Shown here piece after piece: positions 32,500 through 41,337 of a DNA stretch of 41,506 nt. Each line of letters opens with the position of its first letter. Positions within the stretch are counted from its first letter, which is position 1. Source of the DNA: an uncultured Porphyromonadaceae bacterium (GTDB lineage Bacteria > Bacteroidota > Bacteroidia > Bacteroidales > Muribaculaceae). The position numbers and the translations under genes were made by a program. The notes under the pieces are model-generated. The model did not search any database and was not told the origin of the DNA. It saw nothing but the letters and a program-made list of their open reading frames with translations. The DNA lies in contig CAMEGQ010000014.1 in assembly GCA_945916235.1 (NCBI GenBank), forward strand, positions 1-41,506, read 5' to 3'.

Positions 32500-33738
32500 G
32501 TGTTGAAAGTCAGCCGGTTTACACTTGATAACGGGTTGAGGGTAGTTCACACCCTCGACGCGGCCACCTCAATGGTGGCCGTCAATATTGTATACAATGT
32601 CGGCTCGCGCGACGAGCGTCCCGACCTCACGGGCATGGCTCATCTGTTTGAGCATCTGATGTTTGGAGGCTCGGCCCATGTGGCCGATTTCGACGGCGAG
32701 CTATCGGCTGCCGGAGGCATCTCCAACGCCTGGACCTCAGCAGATTTCACCAATTTCTACGATGTGCTCCCGGCATGCAATCTGCAGACAGCGCTCTGGC
32801 TCGAGAGCGACCGCATGCTGCGGCTCGATTTTCTGGAGCGCTCACTCGAAGTGCAGCGCAGCGTGGTCATCGAGGAGTTCAAGCAGGTATGCCTTAACCA
32901 GCCATACGGCGATATGGACCATATCCTGCGCTCGCTGGCCTATACGCGCCATCCTTACCGTACCCCGGTGATAGGCAAGGACTTCAGTCATATCGAACGT
33001 GTTACGCTCGACGACGTAAAGCATTGGTTCTACGCCCATTATGCCCCCAACAATGCTGTGCTGTCCATCTCGGGCAATGTCAGCTTCGACCAGGCCCGCG
33101 AGGCTGTGGAGCATTGGTTCGCCGATATTCCGCGCCGCGGGATAGCTCCGCGTAAACTCCCCGCCGAGCCGCTTCCGCAGGCCCCGCGCAGCAAGACCGT
33201 CAGTGGCCGGGTGCCTATGACGGCTATCGTAATCGCCTATCCCATGATGGGTTACGGTCAGCCGGGCTACTTTGAGGCCGATATACTCAGCGATGTGCTC
33301 GCCAACGGGCAGGCCAGCCGCTTCTATCGCGAGCTGCTTATGCAGACCGACATCTTCAATCAGGTAGATGCCGCTATCCAGGGCTCGGAAGAGCCGGGGC
33401 TGTTTCTCATCAACGCACGTCTGCGCGACAACGGCCCGCAGGCCGAGCAGCGTGCCATCGAAGCTATCCTCTCGCAGCTCGACCGCCTGCGTAACGAGCC
33501 GGTCGACCCCCATACGCTCCAGCTCTGCATCAACCGGCTGGAGTCGGCCCGGACCTTCGGGTTGCTCAACTATCTCTCTGTGGCCCAGACCATCGGTATG
33601 GCCGAAATCCACGGCGAGGACCCGGATGCTTTCATGGAGCCTTACCGCGCCATCACCCCCGAATCCCTTCAGGCCACGGCCCGGCGGATTTTCGACCCCA
33701 ACCATCAGATTACCCTCATCTACCGTCCCGAAAATTAA
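32500..33738 (+). CDS. M16 family (insulinase-like) zinc metallopeptidase
   Basis: Protein of 412 residues with the inverted zinc motif of M16 peptidases, HLFEH (His48, Glu51, His52), in GMAHLFEHLMFGGS, and the downstream zinc glutamate in RSVVIEEFKQ. The second half holds the inactive M16 C-domain fold with AYPMMGYGQPGYFEADILSDVLANG. At this length it is a single-unit enzyme that usually dimerises. The start is GTG at 32500 (or TTG at 32503): the N-terminus FTLDNGLRVVHT begins almost at once and no ATG is available. There is no signal peptide, so cytoplasmic location is likely. Substrate unknown. Confidence 0.9.
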   Translation: MLKVSRFTLDNGLRVVHTLDAATSMVAVNIVYNVGSRDERPDLTGMAHLFEHLMFGGSAHVADFDGELSAAGGISNAWTSADFTNFYDVLPACNLQTALWLESDRMLRLDFLERSLEVQRSVVIEEFKQVCLNQPYGDMDHILRSLAYTRHPYRTPVIGKDFSHIERVTLDDVKHWFYAHYAPNNAVLSISGNVSFDQAREAVEHWFADIPRRGIAPRKLPAEPLPQAPRSKTVSGRVPMTAIVIAYPMMGYGQPGYFEADILSDVLANGQASRFYRELLMQTDIFNQVDAAIQGSEEPGLFLINARLRDNGPQAEQRAIEAILSQLDRLRNEPVDPHTLQLCINRLESARTFGLLNYLSVAQTIGMAEIHGEDPDAFMEPYRAITPESLQATARRIFDPNHQITLIYRPEN

Positions 33739-33805
33739 TAGCGTCAGGCCGCTCCGCCGGCCTGATACCATATATCTGACCTTGAATCTTTAACGCAGCG
33801 AATAC

Positions 33806-36097
33806 ATGAAACTGCAATCACTCATAGCTCTGACCGTAGCAGGCGCCATGGCGGCATCCGCAGCCTCTGTCGACCCGCTGGCATACATCGAGACCCGCAT
33901 CGGTACTGCTCCCAGCGAAACACTCACCGCCGGAATTTTCGGTAAGAAGACCGAGGAGTTCGGCCAGTGTCTCCCGGCTGTTCTCGTGCCTCACGGCATG
34001 AACTTCTGGACCCCTCAGACCCGCGACACCGAGAAAAAATGCGTGGCGCCATATTATTACCGCGACTCGCTCCTCCAGGGATTCCGCAATTCCCACTGGA
34101 TTGTGGGCGGATGCACTCAGGACTACGGCTCAATGACGCTTATGCCCCTGAGCGGCACTCTGCGCCTGACCCCACAGGTCCGTGCATCACGCGTCAGCCA
34201 CGACAACGAGGTGTCGACCCCGGCCTACTACCGCAACCGCCTGATCGACGAGAATATAACGGCGGAAATGACCGGCACCTCGCGCGCCGGAATCTTCCGG
34301 TTCACCTACGATAACGGCGGAGACGCCTACGTGGTGGTCAATCCCAACAGCGACGAGGCTCAGGGATTCGTCGAAGTTGACCCTGAGCATCGCCAGATAC
34401 GCGGCTACAACCCCGTCCACCGCATTTATCAGGGGAAAGGGGAGCCTGCAGGCTTCGCCGGATACTTTGTGGTGCAGTTCGACCGCGCCCCATCGGCGTG
34501 GGGTACGGGTCAGGGCGACAATGTCCGCCAGGGCGACGCCGCCGTCAAAGACCTCCCGCAGGTGTCGGGATGGATGAAATTCGACCTCAGGCCCGGCGAG
34601 CAGCTGATTGTCAGAGCCGCTTCATCGTTTACCGATATGGAGGGTGCGCTCCGCAATCTTCAGGCAGAGCTTCCGAAGGATGATTTCGACGGTACGCGAG
34701 CCGCGCTGGAGGCCATCTGGCGCTCCCATCTGAGCCGCATCAAGGTAGAGGGCGGATCTGACGCCGAACTGACCAAATTTTACAGCGCTTTGTACCGCAC
34801 ATCGTTCCTCCCCAGGGTGATGAACGATACGGACGGCCGCTACCCGGCCTTCTCCACCGGCGAAATCGTCGAGACGGCCCCGGGACGTGAATACTACGAC
34901 GATTTTTCCATGTGGGACACCTACCGCGCCCTGCATCCGCTGCTCAACATCATAGACTCCCGCCGTTCGGCCGACATGATGCAGAGCCTCGTCGACAAAT
35001 ATTCGCAGGGTGGCTGGCTGCCGATTTTCCCCTGCTGGAACTCCTACACCTCGGCCATGATCGGCGACCATGCCATAGCTGTAATAGCCGATGCCTGGGT
35101 CAAGGGGATACACAATTTTGATATATCCAAGGCTTACGAGGGGATGTGTAAAAACGCTTTCAAAACGCCCGATACCTACGGGGAATATTGCAACGGGATG
35201 GGGCGCCGCGCCATCCGCTCATATATCCGGTACGGGTATATCCCGCTGGAAGACAGTGTAAAAGAGGCTTACCACAAGCAGGAGCAAGTGTCGCGCACTC
35301 TGGAATATGCCTTCGACGATTTTGCCCTGTCGCGCGTGTCGCGCGCTCTGGGGAAAAAGGCTGACGCATGGGTGCTTGAAAACCGAGCGAAGTACTATCG
35401 CAAGGTGATCGACCCGGCGACGGGCTATGCACAGGGGCGCCATGCCGACGGCTCGTTCATCAACGACCCGCAGAATGCTTTTCGCTTTGAGAAGTTCATC
35501 ACCGAAGGCGTCCCCGGCCATTATACATGGTATGTGCCTCACGATCAGCGCGGACTGATGAAGATAATGGGCGGACGCGACAAGTACGTGGCCAAGCTCG
35601 ACTCGATGTTCTCCGAAGGGCGCTACTGGCACGGCAACGAGCCCTGCCACCAGATTCCCTGGCTCTTCAATTTTGCCGGACAGCCATGGAAAACCCAGTC
35701 GGCCGTGCGCCATGTGCTTGCCACAGAGTATCTTCCCGTGCCGGGAGGCCTTTCGGGCAACGACGATGCCGGTCAGATGTCGGCATGGTACGTGTTCGGC
35801 GCCATGGGCTTCTACCCGGTCTGCCCGGCCACCCCTTATTATATGATAGGTTCGCCGGTGTTCCCGCGTGTGGAGATAGCCACGGCCTCCGGACGGCCCT
35901 TTGTCATCGAGGCCGAGGGCGCATCGCCTGAAAACATCTATATCCAGAGCGCCACGCTCGACGGCAAGCCTTTCGACCGCAACTACCTTACTCATTCCGA
36001 CCTGCTGTCGGGAGCGACGCTGCGTCTGGTGATGGGGCCGCGTCCCAACGCTCTTTGGGGCACTCAGCCACCGCCTGAAGGCATCGATCTGAAATAG
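33806..36097 (+). CDS. GH92 family alpha-mannosidase
   Basis: Secreted exo-acting alpha-mannosidase of 763 residues, calcium-dependent in the family, that trims mannose from N-glycan or yeast mannan-type structures. Sec signal MKLQSLIALTVAGAMAASAAS without lipobox, so probably periplasmic. The N-terminal GH92N beta-sandwich (about 25-260) precedes the (alpha/alpha)6 catalytic domain. Motifs: FSMWDTYRALHPLL, TEGVPGHYTWYVPHD with the expected acid Glu567, GNEPCHQIPWLFNFAG (from 610) and LSGNDDAGQMSAWYVF (Asp-Asp at 653-654). The usual EGNAWQYTW-type motif is altered to EGVPGHYTW here, and GNEPSHH to GNEPCHQ, so linkage preference may differ from the alpha-1,2 enzymes. The gene lies between the M16 peptidase and GH28 genes on the same strand. 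Confidence 0.93.
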   Translation: MKLQSLIALTVAGAMAASAASVDPLAYIETRIGTAPSETLTAGIFGKKTEEFGQCLPAVLVPHGMNFWTPQTRDTEKKCVAPYYYRDSLLQGFRNSHWIVGGCTQDYGSMTLMPLSGTLRLTPQVRASRVSHDNEVSTPAYYRNRLIDENITAEMTGTSRAGIFRFTYDNGGDAYVVVNPNSDEAQGFVEVDPEHRQIRGYNPVHRIYQGKGEPAGFAGYFVVQFDRAPSAWGTGQGDNVRQGDAAVKDLPQVSGWMKFDLRPGEQLIVRAASSFTDMEGALRNLQAELPKDDFDGTRAALEAIWRSHLSRIKVEGGSDAELTKFYSALYRTSFLPRVMNDTDGRYPAFSTGEIVETAPGREYYDDFSMWDTYRALHPLLNIIDSRRSADMMQSLVDKYSQGGWLPIFPCWNSYTSAMIGDHAIAVIADAWVKGIHNFDISKAYEGMCKNAFKTPDTYGEYCNGMGRRAIRSYIRYGYIPLEDSVKEAYHKQEQVSRTLEYAFDDFALSRVSRALGKKADAWVLENRAKYYRKVIDPATGYAQGRHADGSFINDPQNAFRFEKFITEGVPGHYTWYVPHDQRGLMKIMGGRDKYVAKLDSMFSEGRYWHGNEPCHQIPWLFNFAGQPWKTQSAVRHVLATEYLPVPGGLSGNDDAGQMSAWYVFGAMGFYPVCPATPYYMIGSPVFPRVEIATASGRPFVIEAEGASPENIYIQSATLDGKPFDRNYLTHSDLLSGATLRLVMGPRPNALWGTQPPPEGIDLK

Positions 36098-36151
36098 TCA
36101 CGCCCCTGGGATGGCATCAAAACCAATCAGAATAATCAAAACCGTAACATA

Positions 36152-37552
36152 ATGAAATTCAACCTTAAATCTATTTTCGTGGCCGCCTCGGCAGCGCTGA
36201 TGCTCAGCGGATGCGGCTCGACCACCGACTACAATGTCATGACGTACGGCGCCGCAGGCGACGGTACCACCGACGATGCGGCCGCTATCCAGAAAGCCAT
36301 CGACCGCGCAAGCGAGAACGGCGGCGGCACAGTGATCTTCCCCTCCGACAAGACCTTCATGTGCAGTCCTATTCATCTGAAATCCAACGTAACGCTGCTT
36401 CTCGAAGCCAATTCGCGCCTGCTTGCCAATCCCGACGAAAGCGTCTACACCGAGAGTGCCTTCGGCGAAAACCGTGGCGAGGGGATGATGTGGATTTCCG
36501 GAAAAGAGATTGAAAATGTGACGATTACCGGCGCCGGTACCATCGACGGTAACGGAGTGGCCTTCATGGGCAAGGAACTGGGCGACAGCTACGAGCTAAA
36601 ACCCGTCACGGATTTCGACCCGCGCCCGCATGTGCTCACTCTTACCGATGTCAAGAAGGTGCGCATCTCTGATGTAACCATCTGCAATTCAGCCTACTGG
36701 ACTGTGCATCTAATCGGATGCTACGACGTGGCCATCAGCGACCTCTCCCTGCTCAACAATCTGAAGATACGCAACGGCGACGGTATCGACATAGACCATT
36801 CGCGCAAGGTGCGCATCGCCAACTGCTTCATCGAGAGCGGCGACGACTGCATCTGCCTCAAAAACCGCCGCGAATTCGAGCAGTACGGCCCCTGCCGCGA
36901 CATCGTGGTGACCAACTGCGTGATGACCTCGCGTTCGTGCGCTGTAAAAATCGGATCGGAAAATATGGACTCCATCAACCGTGTGCTTTTCGACAACTGC
37001 ATCATCACCGACTCCAACCGAGGCATCGGTATCCAGAACCGCGACGAAGGCACCGTCACCGATGTAACCTTTTCCAATATGATTGTCGACTGCCACCTCT
37101 TCTCCGATGTGTGGTGGGGCAAGTCGGAGCCGATTTATGTCACCTCCTTCCCGCGCGCCGTGGGCAATCATAAGGACGCCGGATGGCGTTTCCCCAAGGG
37201 TGCCACCGAGGGCCGCTGCGGCGAAGTGTCGGATATACGTTTCCACAATGTGAAGTGCACGTCGGAAAACGGCATCTATCTGGGCTGCGACACTCCCGGA
37301 AAGGTGCGCGACATTACTCTCGACCGCGTATACCTCGACCTTGTCAAGACCACGGAATATCCCGGCGGTGTCTACGACCGCCGTCCGTGTGTTGGCGAAG
37401 GGTTCATCAACTCCCCCGTATATGCCGTATATGGTGAAAATGTGGAGGATATCACCGTCGAAGCTCTCTCGGTAGATACTTCTGCATTCCCAGCCGACCT
37501 CTACGCAGGTCTGTTCAAATGGAACGGCTGCACCGGCATCAAGGTGAAATAA
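36152..37552 (+). CDS. GH28 family (polygalacturonase-like) lipoprotein
   Basis: Lipoprotein of 466 residues: lipobox LSGC (Cys21) followed by GSTTDYN, without the acidic run seen on the other lipoproteins here, so periplasmic attachment is more likely. The right-handed beta-helix of GH28 starts with the YGAAGDGTTDDAAAIQKAID segment. Catalytic aspartates lie in NGDGIDID (Asp210 region, 208-215) and GDDC (Asp231-Asp232). The usual GHG histidine motif is replaced by RSCAVKIGSE, and NRGIGIQNRDEG follows; this occurs in GH28 relatives acting on other uronic or galactosidic linkages. The substrate is thus uncertain, and a pectin or rhamnogalacturonan role is not proven. It starts 54 bases after the mannosidase and is followed after 19 bases by the fusion enzyme. 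Confidence 0.88.
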   Translation: MKFNLKSIFVAASAALMLSGCGSTTDYNVMTYGAAGDGTTDDAAAIQKAIDRASENGGGTVIFPSDKTFMCSPIHLKSNVTLLLEANSRLLANPDESVYTESAFGENRGEGMMWISGKEIENVTITGAGTIDGNGVAFMGKELGDSYELKPVTDFDPRPHVLTLTDVKKVRISDVTICNSAYWTVHLIGCYDVAISDLSLLNNLKIRNGDGIDIDHSRKVRIANCFIESGDDCICLKNRREFEQYGPCRDIVVTNCVMTSRSCAVKIGSENMDSINRVLFDNCIITDSNRGIGIQNRDEGTVTDVTFSNMIVDCHLFSDVWWGKSEPIYVTSFPRAVGNHKDAGWRFPKGATEGRCGEVSDIRFHNVKCTSENGIYLGCDTPGKVRDITLDRVYLDLVKTTEYPGGVYDRRPCVGEGFINSPVYAVYGENVEDITVEALSVDTSAFPADLYAGLFKWNGCTGIKVK

Positions 37553-37571
37553 TCTATTGTAAACTTCCGGT

Positions 37572-40500
37572 ATGAAATCAATATTCCGATCATTATTGGC
37601 GTTTGGCGTCCTGGCTGTAGCGTTGCAGGCCGGGGCCGCCTCGCCCGACCGCTCCCAATGGCGCATCGGCGACCGACATACGGATGTCAGCGCCGAAGTG
37701 AAAGCCAACCCCGATAAGTCAGGCGGCATCTACTACGCTTACCCCGTGGTTGAAGATCAAGCGTTTACGCTTCCCAAGGGCTACCGGCCCGCCGGTATGG
37801 TCCATTACGGACGCCACGGTTCGCGCTGGATACTAAAGGATTATCTCACCTTTCTGCCCCAGATGTTGCTGGCCGGAGAGGAAGCCCACGGCAATCTTAC
37901 CGCTCTCGGTAAGGATGTCAAAGCCCGCGTGGAGCGCTTTTCACACCATGCCAAAGGGCATCTGGGCGAACTTTCGCCGCTGGGTGAGCGTCAGCACAAG
38001 GCCATAGCCCGGCGCATGTATGAGCGTTTCCCGAGCCTGTTTGCCGACACGACGTTCATTGAAGCGCGTTCCTCCACCGAGCAGCGCTGCATCATCTCCA
38101 TGGCGGCTTTCTGCGAGCAGCTCAAGGAACTGAACCCCTCGCTGCGCGTTCAGCGCCACGCTACCCCCGGCGATATGGATTTCATCGCACTCAACACTCC
38201 GGCAGTGAAGGCCGACGGCCGTCCGGATGCTCCCTGGCGTGAGGATTACTGGGCTTTCGCCGACTCAGTGATCAACCCCGACCGCCTGCTGGCTTCGCTT
38301 TTCATCGACCCGCAGGCCGCCCTGAGCCGCGACGCCATGGTGCCCCCTATGCGCAAGGGACGCGAAGACCCCAATCTGCTGAACCAGCTCTCCGACCGCC
38401 GCAAGGGTGGCCTGTTCGCACGTATGCTCGTGGATATCGCCGTAGCCATTCAGGATGTCGACGGCCTTGAGGGGCTTACGCTCTATGACATCTTCACCCC
38501 TGAGGAACTGTTTAACGTCTGGCAGACAATCAATTACGAAATGTATTACCGTCATGCTCTCGCCGACGGCACCCAAAACAGCGGTCCGCTGGCCGCCGAG
38601 ACCCTTCTGGAGCGCTTTGTCGCTCAGGGCGATTCGGCTGTAGCTGCCGGCAAGCCGTACGTGAGCCTGCATTTCGGCCACGATACCAACCTGATCCATT
38701 TCCTCAGCCTCATCGGACTTAAGGGAGCAGCCGGCGTGGCAACGTCGCCGGCTGACTACTACAAGACGTGGCAGGACTTCCGCGTCGCTCCTATGGGCGC
38801 CAACTTCCAGCTCGCACTCTTCACTTCCGACACCGGCGAGCCCATAGCCCTGCTGCGTCACAACGAGCAGACGGCCAAGGTCGATCTGCCCAACTATCCC
38901 AAAGGTACGGACTTCTACCGCTGGTCGGACCTCAAACGCTTCTGGGCTGAGCGGCTTGCCGATCTGAAGCCCTCGAAGGGTGAGCAGGCTGTCTACGACC
39001 TGATCGACCGCATCGCTCCGGGCGCCTCCGGGCGCTTCGTCATCGTCGAGCAGCCCGGCAAGGAAGAATTCTTCGAAATCACCGCCATCAACGGCCGCCC
39101 GGCCATCGTGGGCAACAATCCGGTGAATATCGCCGCCGGCCTCAACTGGTATCTGAAATATTACACCGGAAACCATCTGGCCTGGAACAATATGACTGCA
39201 CAGCTGCCCGAGGTTCTTCCGCTACCCGAAAAGCCTGAGCGTCATTCCACTTACGCCGACCGCCGCTACTATCTCAACTATTGCACCCACTCCTACTCGA
39301 TGGCTTTCTGGGACTGGGAGCGCTGGCAGAAAGAAATCGACTGGATGGCTCTGCACGGCATCAACATGCCTCTGGCTATTACCGGCACGGATGTGGTCTG
39401 GCGCAATGTGCTCCGTCGGCTGGGCTATTCCGAAGCCGAGATCGCCGAATTTATCGCCGGACCGGCCTTTCAGGCCTGGTGGCTGATGAGCAATCTCGAG
39501 GGGTGGGGCGGCCCCAACTCTGAGCAGTGGTATGCCGACCGCGAAAAGCTTCAGCGCAATATCCTCGCCCGTATGCGCGAGCTGGGGATGGAGCCGGTGC
39601 TTCCCGGTTATTCCGGCATGGTGCCTCACGATGCCGATGAGCGCCTTGGCCTGAACGTGTCGGGTAAAGGTGTCTGGAACGGCTATACCCGTCCGGGCTT
39701 CCTGGCCACCACCGATCCGCGTTTCGACGAGATAGCCGACCTCTATTATGAGGAGCTGACGCGCCTGAACGGCCGCTCGAAATTCTACAGTATGGACCCC
39801 TTCCATGAGGGCGGATCCAAGGATGGTGTGGATCTGGCTCAGGCCGGGGCCACCATAGCCCGCGCCATGAAGCGCGCCAACCCCGAGGCTGTGTGGGTGA
39901 TTCAGGGCTGGAACGAAAATCCCGATCCCGAACTGCTAAAAGGCGTGAAGCCCGGCGACATCATGGTGCTGGATCTCGCCTCCGAGATCAAACCCAACTG
40001 GGGCGACCCGACGAGCCCCTCGCCCTACAACCGCCCCACCGGTTATGCACCTCACGACTGGACCTGGAACATGGTGCTGAACTTCGGCGGAAATATAGGT
40101 CTCCACGGCCGTATGGATAATGTGATCGACGGGTATTACCGAGCCCGCGACTCGAAATATGCCAAAACTCTCCGCGGTGTGGGCCTCACCCCCGAGGGGA
40201 TTGAGAATAACCCCGTGATGTATGAACTGGCTTCCGAACTTATCTGGCGCCAGGAGCGCTTCACCAAGGAGGATTGGCTCAAGGGGTACACCCGCGCCCG
40301 CTACGGCCGCAATGTGGCCGCGGCCGATTCGGCATGGCAGCTTCTGGGAGCGACAATCTACAATTGTCCGTGGGGCAATCTGCAGCAGGGGACCACGGAG
40401 TCAGTGTTCTGCGCGCGTCCCCACATGCACATCTGGCAGGTGTCGAGCTGGAGCAAAATGGCTCCCTATTATAACCCGCAGGATGTCATAGACGCAGCCG

Positions 40501-41249
40501 GAATGTTTCTGGCTGCGGCCGATTCGCTGGCCGGTTCGCCCAACTACCGTTTCGATCTCGTCGACATAATGCGTCAGGCTGTAGCCGAAAAGGGGCGTCT
40601 GACATATCAGAAGATGACGGAAGCTATCCGCAACAAGGATGCCAAGGCTTTTGATACAGCAGCCGATCGGTTTTTGACCCTGCTCCGCGCTCAGGACCGC
40701 CTGCTCAACACTACCCCCGACTTCAAAGTGGGAAAATGGATAGCCGATGCACGCCGTCTGGCGCCTGCAGTGGCCGATCAGGACCTCCTGGAGGAAAACG
40801 CACGCGTACAGATCACCACCTGGGGCCGGCGTCAGGCCAGCGAGAAAGGCAAACTCCGCGATTACGCCCATCGCGAATGGGCCGGCACTCTCGGCGACCT
40901 CTACCATGACCGCTGGAGCCGCTGGATCGAACAGCAGCGCCGTCTGCTCGCCGCCGGAATCCCGCCGATGGACCTCGACGAGGACCTTACAAAGGTGAAG
41001 AAAGGCGCCAACGCCGACTATGTGACCGCAGTGTCGCCCGACGCCAACGACGGCCCGATTGTAGCGGTCAACGCATCGTCGAAGGCCCTCCTTCCCGACG
41101 GCACAATGCGCCCCGACTGGGCCAAGATGATCGATTTCTATCCTATCGACGAAGCCTGGGTCAACTCCCGCAACGCCTATTCAGCCGTCCCCGAAGGCGT
41201 CCCCATCGACATCGCCCGCCAGACCTACCGCCTCCTCCTCGAGCCATAA
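37572..41249 (+). CDS. Histidine acid phosphatase fused to GH89 alpha-N-acetylglucosaminidase
   Basis: A 1225-residue secreted protein with two enzymes in one chain. After a signal peptide (MKSIFRSLLAFGVLAVALQAGA) the first about 445 residues are a histidine-type acid phosphatase: catalytic YGRHGSRW (Arg81, His82, Arg85) and the proton-donor motif FGHDTNL (His370, Asp371). From about residue 470 begins a full GH89 (NAGLU) enzyme: small N-domain (FEITAINGRPAIVGNN), the barrel starting RYYLNYCTHSYSMAFWDWER, the acid/base candidate Glu746 in DPFHEGGS and the nucleophile candidate Glu805 in DLASEIKPNW, and an alpha-helical C-domain. All key residues are present on both sides and there is no frameshift. 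GH89 removes terminal alpha-linked GlcNAc. The chain probably removes phosphate and GlcNAc from one glycan; this is an inference. Confidence 0.9.
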   Translation: MKSIFRSLLAFGVLAVALQAGAASPDRSQWRIGDRHTDVSAEVKANPDKSGGIYYAYPVVEDQAFTLPKGYRPAGMVHYGRHGSRWILKDYLTFLPQMLLAGEEAHGNLTALGKDVKARVERFSHHAKGHLGELSPLGERQHKAIARRMYERFPSLFADTTFIEARSSTEQRCIISMAAFCEQLKELNPSLRVQRHATPGDMDFIALNTPAVKADGRPDAPWREDYWAFADSVINPDRLLASLFIDPQAALSRDAMVPPMRKGREDPNLLNQLSDRRKGGLFARMLVDIAVAIQDVDGLEGLTLYDIFTPEELFNVWQTINYEMYYRHALADGTQNSGPLAAETLLERFVAQGDSAVAAGKPYVSLHFGHDTNLIHFLSLIGLKGAAGVATSPADYYKTWQDFRVAPMGANFQLALFTSDTGEPIALLRHNEQTAKVDLPNYPKGTDFYRWSDLKRFWAERLADLKPSKGEQAVYDLIDRIAPGASGRFVIVEQPGKEEFFEITAINGRPAIVGNNPVNIAAGLNWYLKYYTGNHLAWNNMTAQLPEVLPLPEKPERHSTYADRRYYLNYCTHSYSMAFWDWERWQKEIDWMALHGINMPLAITGTDVVWRNVLRRLGYSEAEIAEFIAGPAFQAWWLMSNLEGWGGPNSEQWYADREKLQRNILARMRELGMEPVLPGYSGMVPHDADERLGLNVSGKGVWNGYTRPGFLATTDPRFDEIADLYYEELTRLNGRSKFYSMDPFHEGGSKDGVDLAQAGATIARAMKRANPEAVWVIQGWNENPDPELLKGVKPGDIMVLDLASEIKPNWGDPTSPSPYNRPTGYAPHDWTWNMVLNFGGNIGLHGRMDNVIDGYYRARDSKYAKTLRGVGLTPEGIENNPVMYELASELIWRQERFTKEDWLKGYTRARYGRNVAAADSAWQLLGATIYNCPWGNLQQGTTESVFCARPHMHIWQVSSWSKMAPYYNPQDVIDAAGMFLAAADSLAGSPNYRFDLVDIMRQAVAEKGRLTYQKMTEAIRNKDAKAFDTAADRFLTLLRAQDRLLNTTPDFKVGKWIADARRLAPAVADQDLLEENARVQITTWGRRQASEKGKLRDYAHREWAGTLGDLYHDRWSRWIEQQRRLLAAGIPPMDLDEDLTKVKKGANADYVTAVSPDANDGPIVAVNASSKALLPDGTMRPDWAKMIDFYPIDEAWVNSRNAYSAVPEGVPIDIARQTYRLLLEP

Positions 41250-41308
41250 CCCCCGGGGATGGAAATCCCCGATCGTCAGCCACAAAATCCACATTATTCC
41301 AACCCATT

Positions 41309-41337
41309 CAACGGCATCCTCCTACAGGATGCCGTTG
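41309..41337. terminator. 12-bp perfect stem-loop after the glycosidase run
   Basis: CAACGGCATCCT (41309-41320), a 5-base loop CCTAC, and AGGATGCCGTTG (41326-41337). It sits 60 bases after the stop of the phosphatase-GH89 gene. There is no U-tract on either side, so it may be a factor-dependent terminator, an mRNA-stabilising hairpin, or a repeat family member. Confidence 0.6.
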
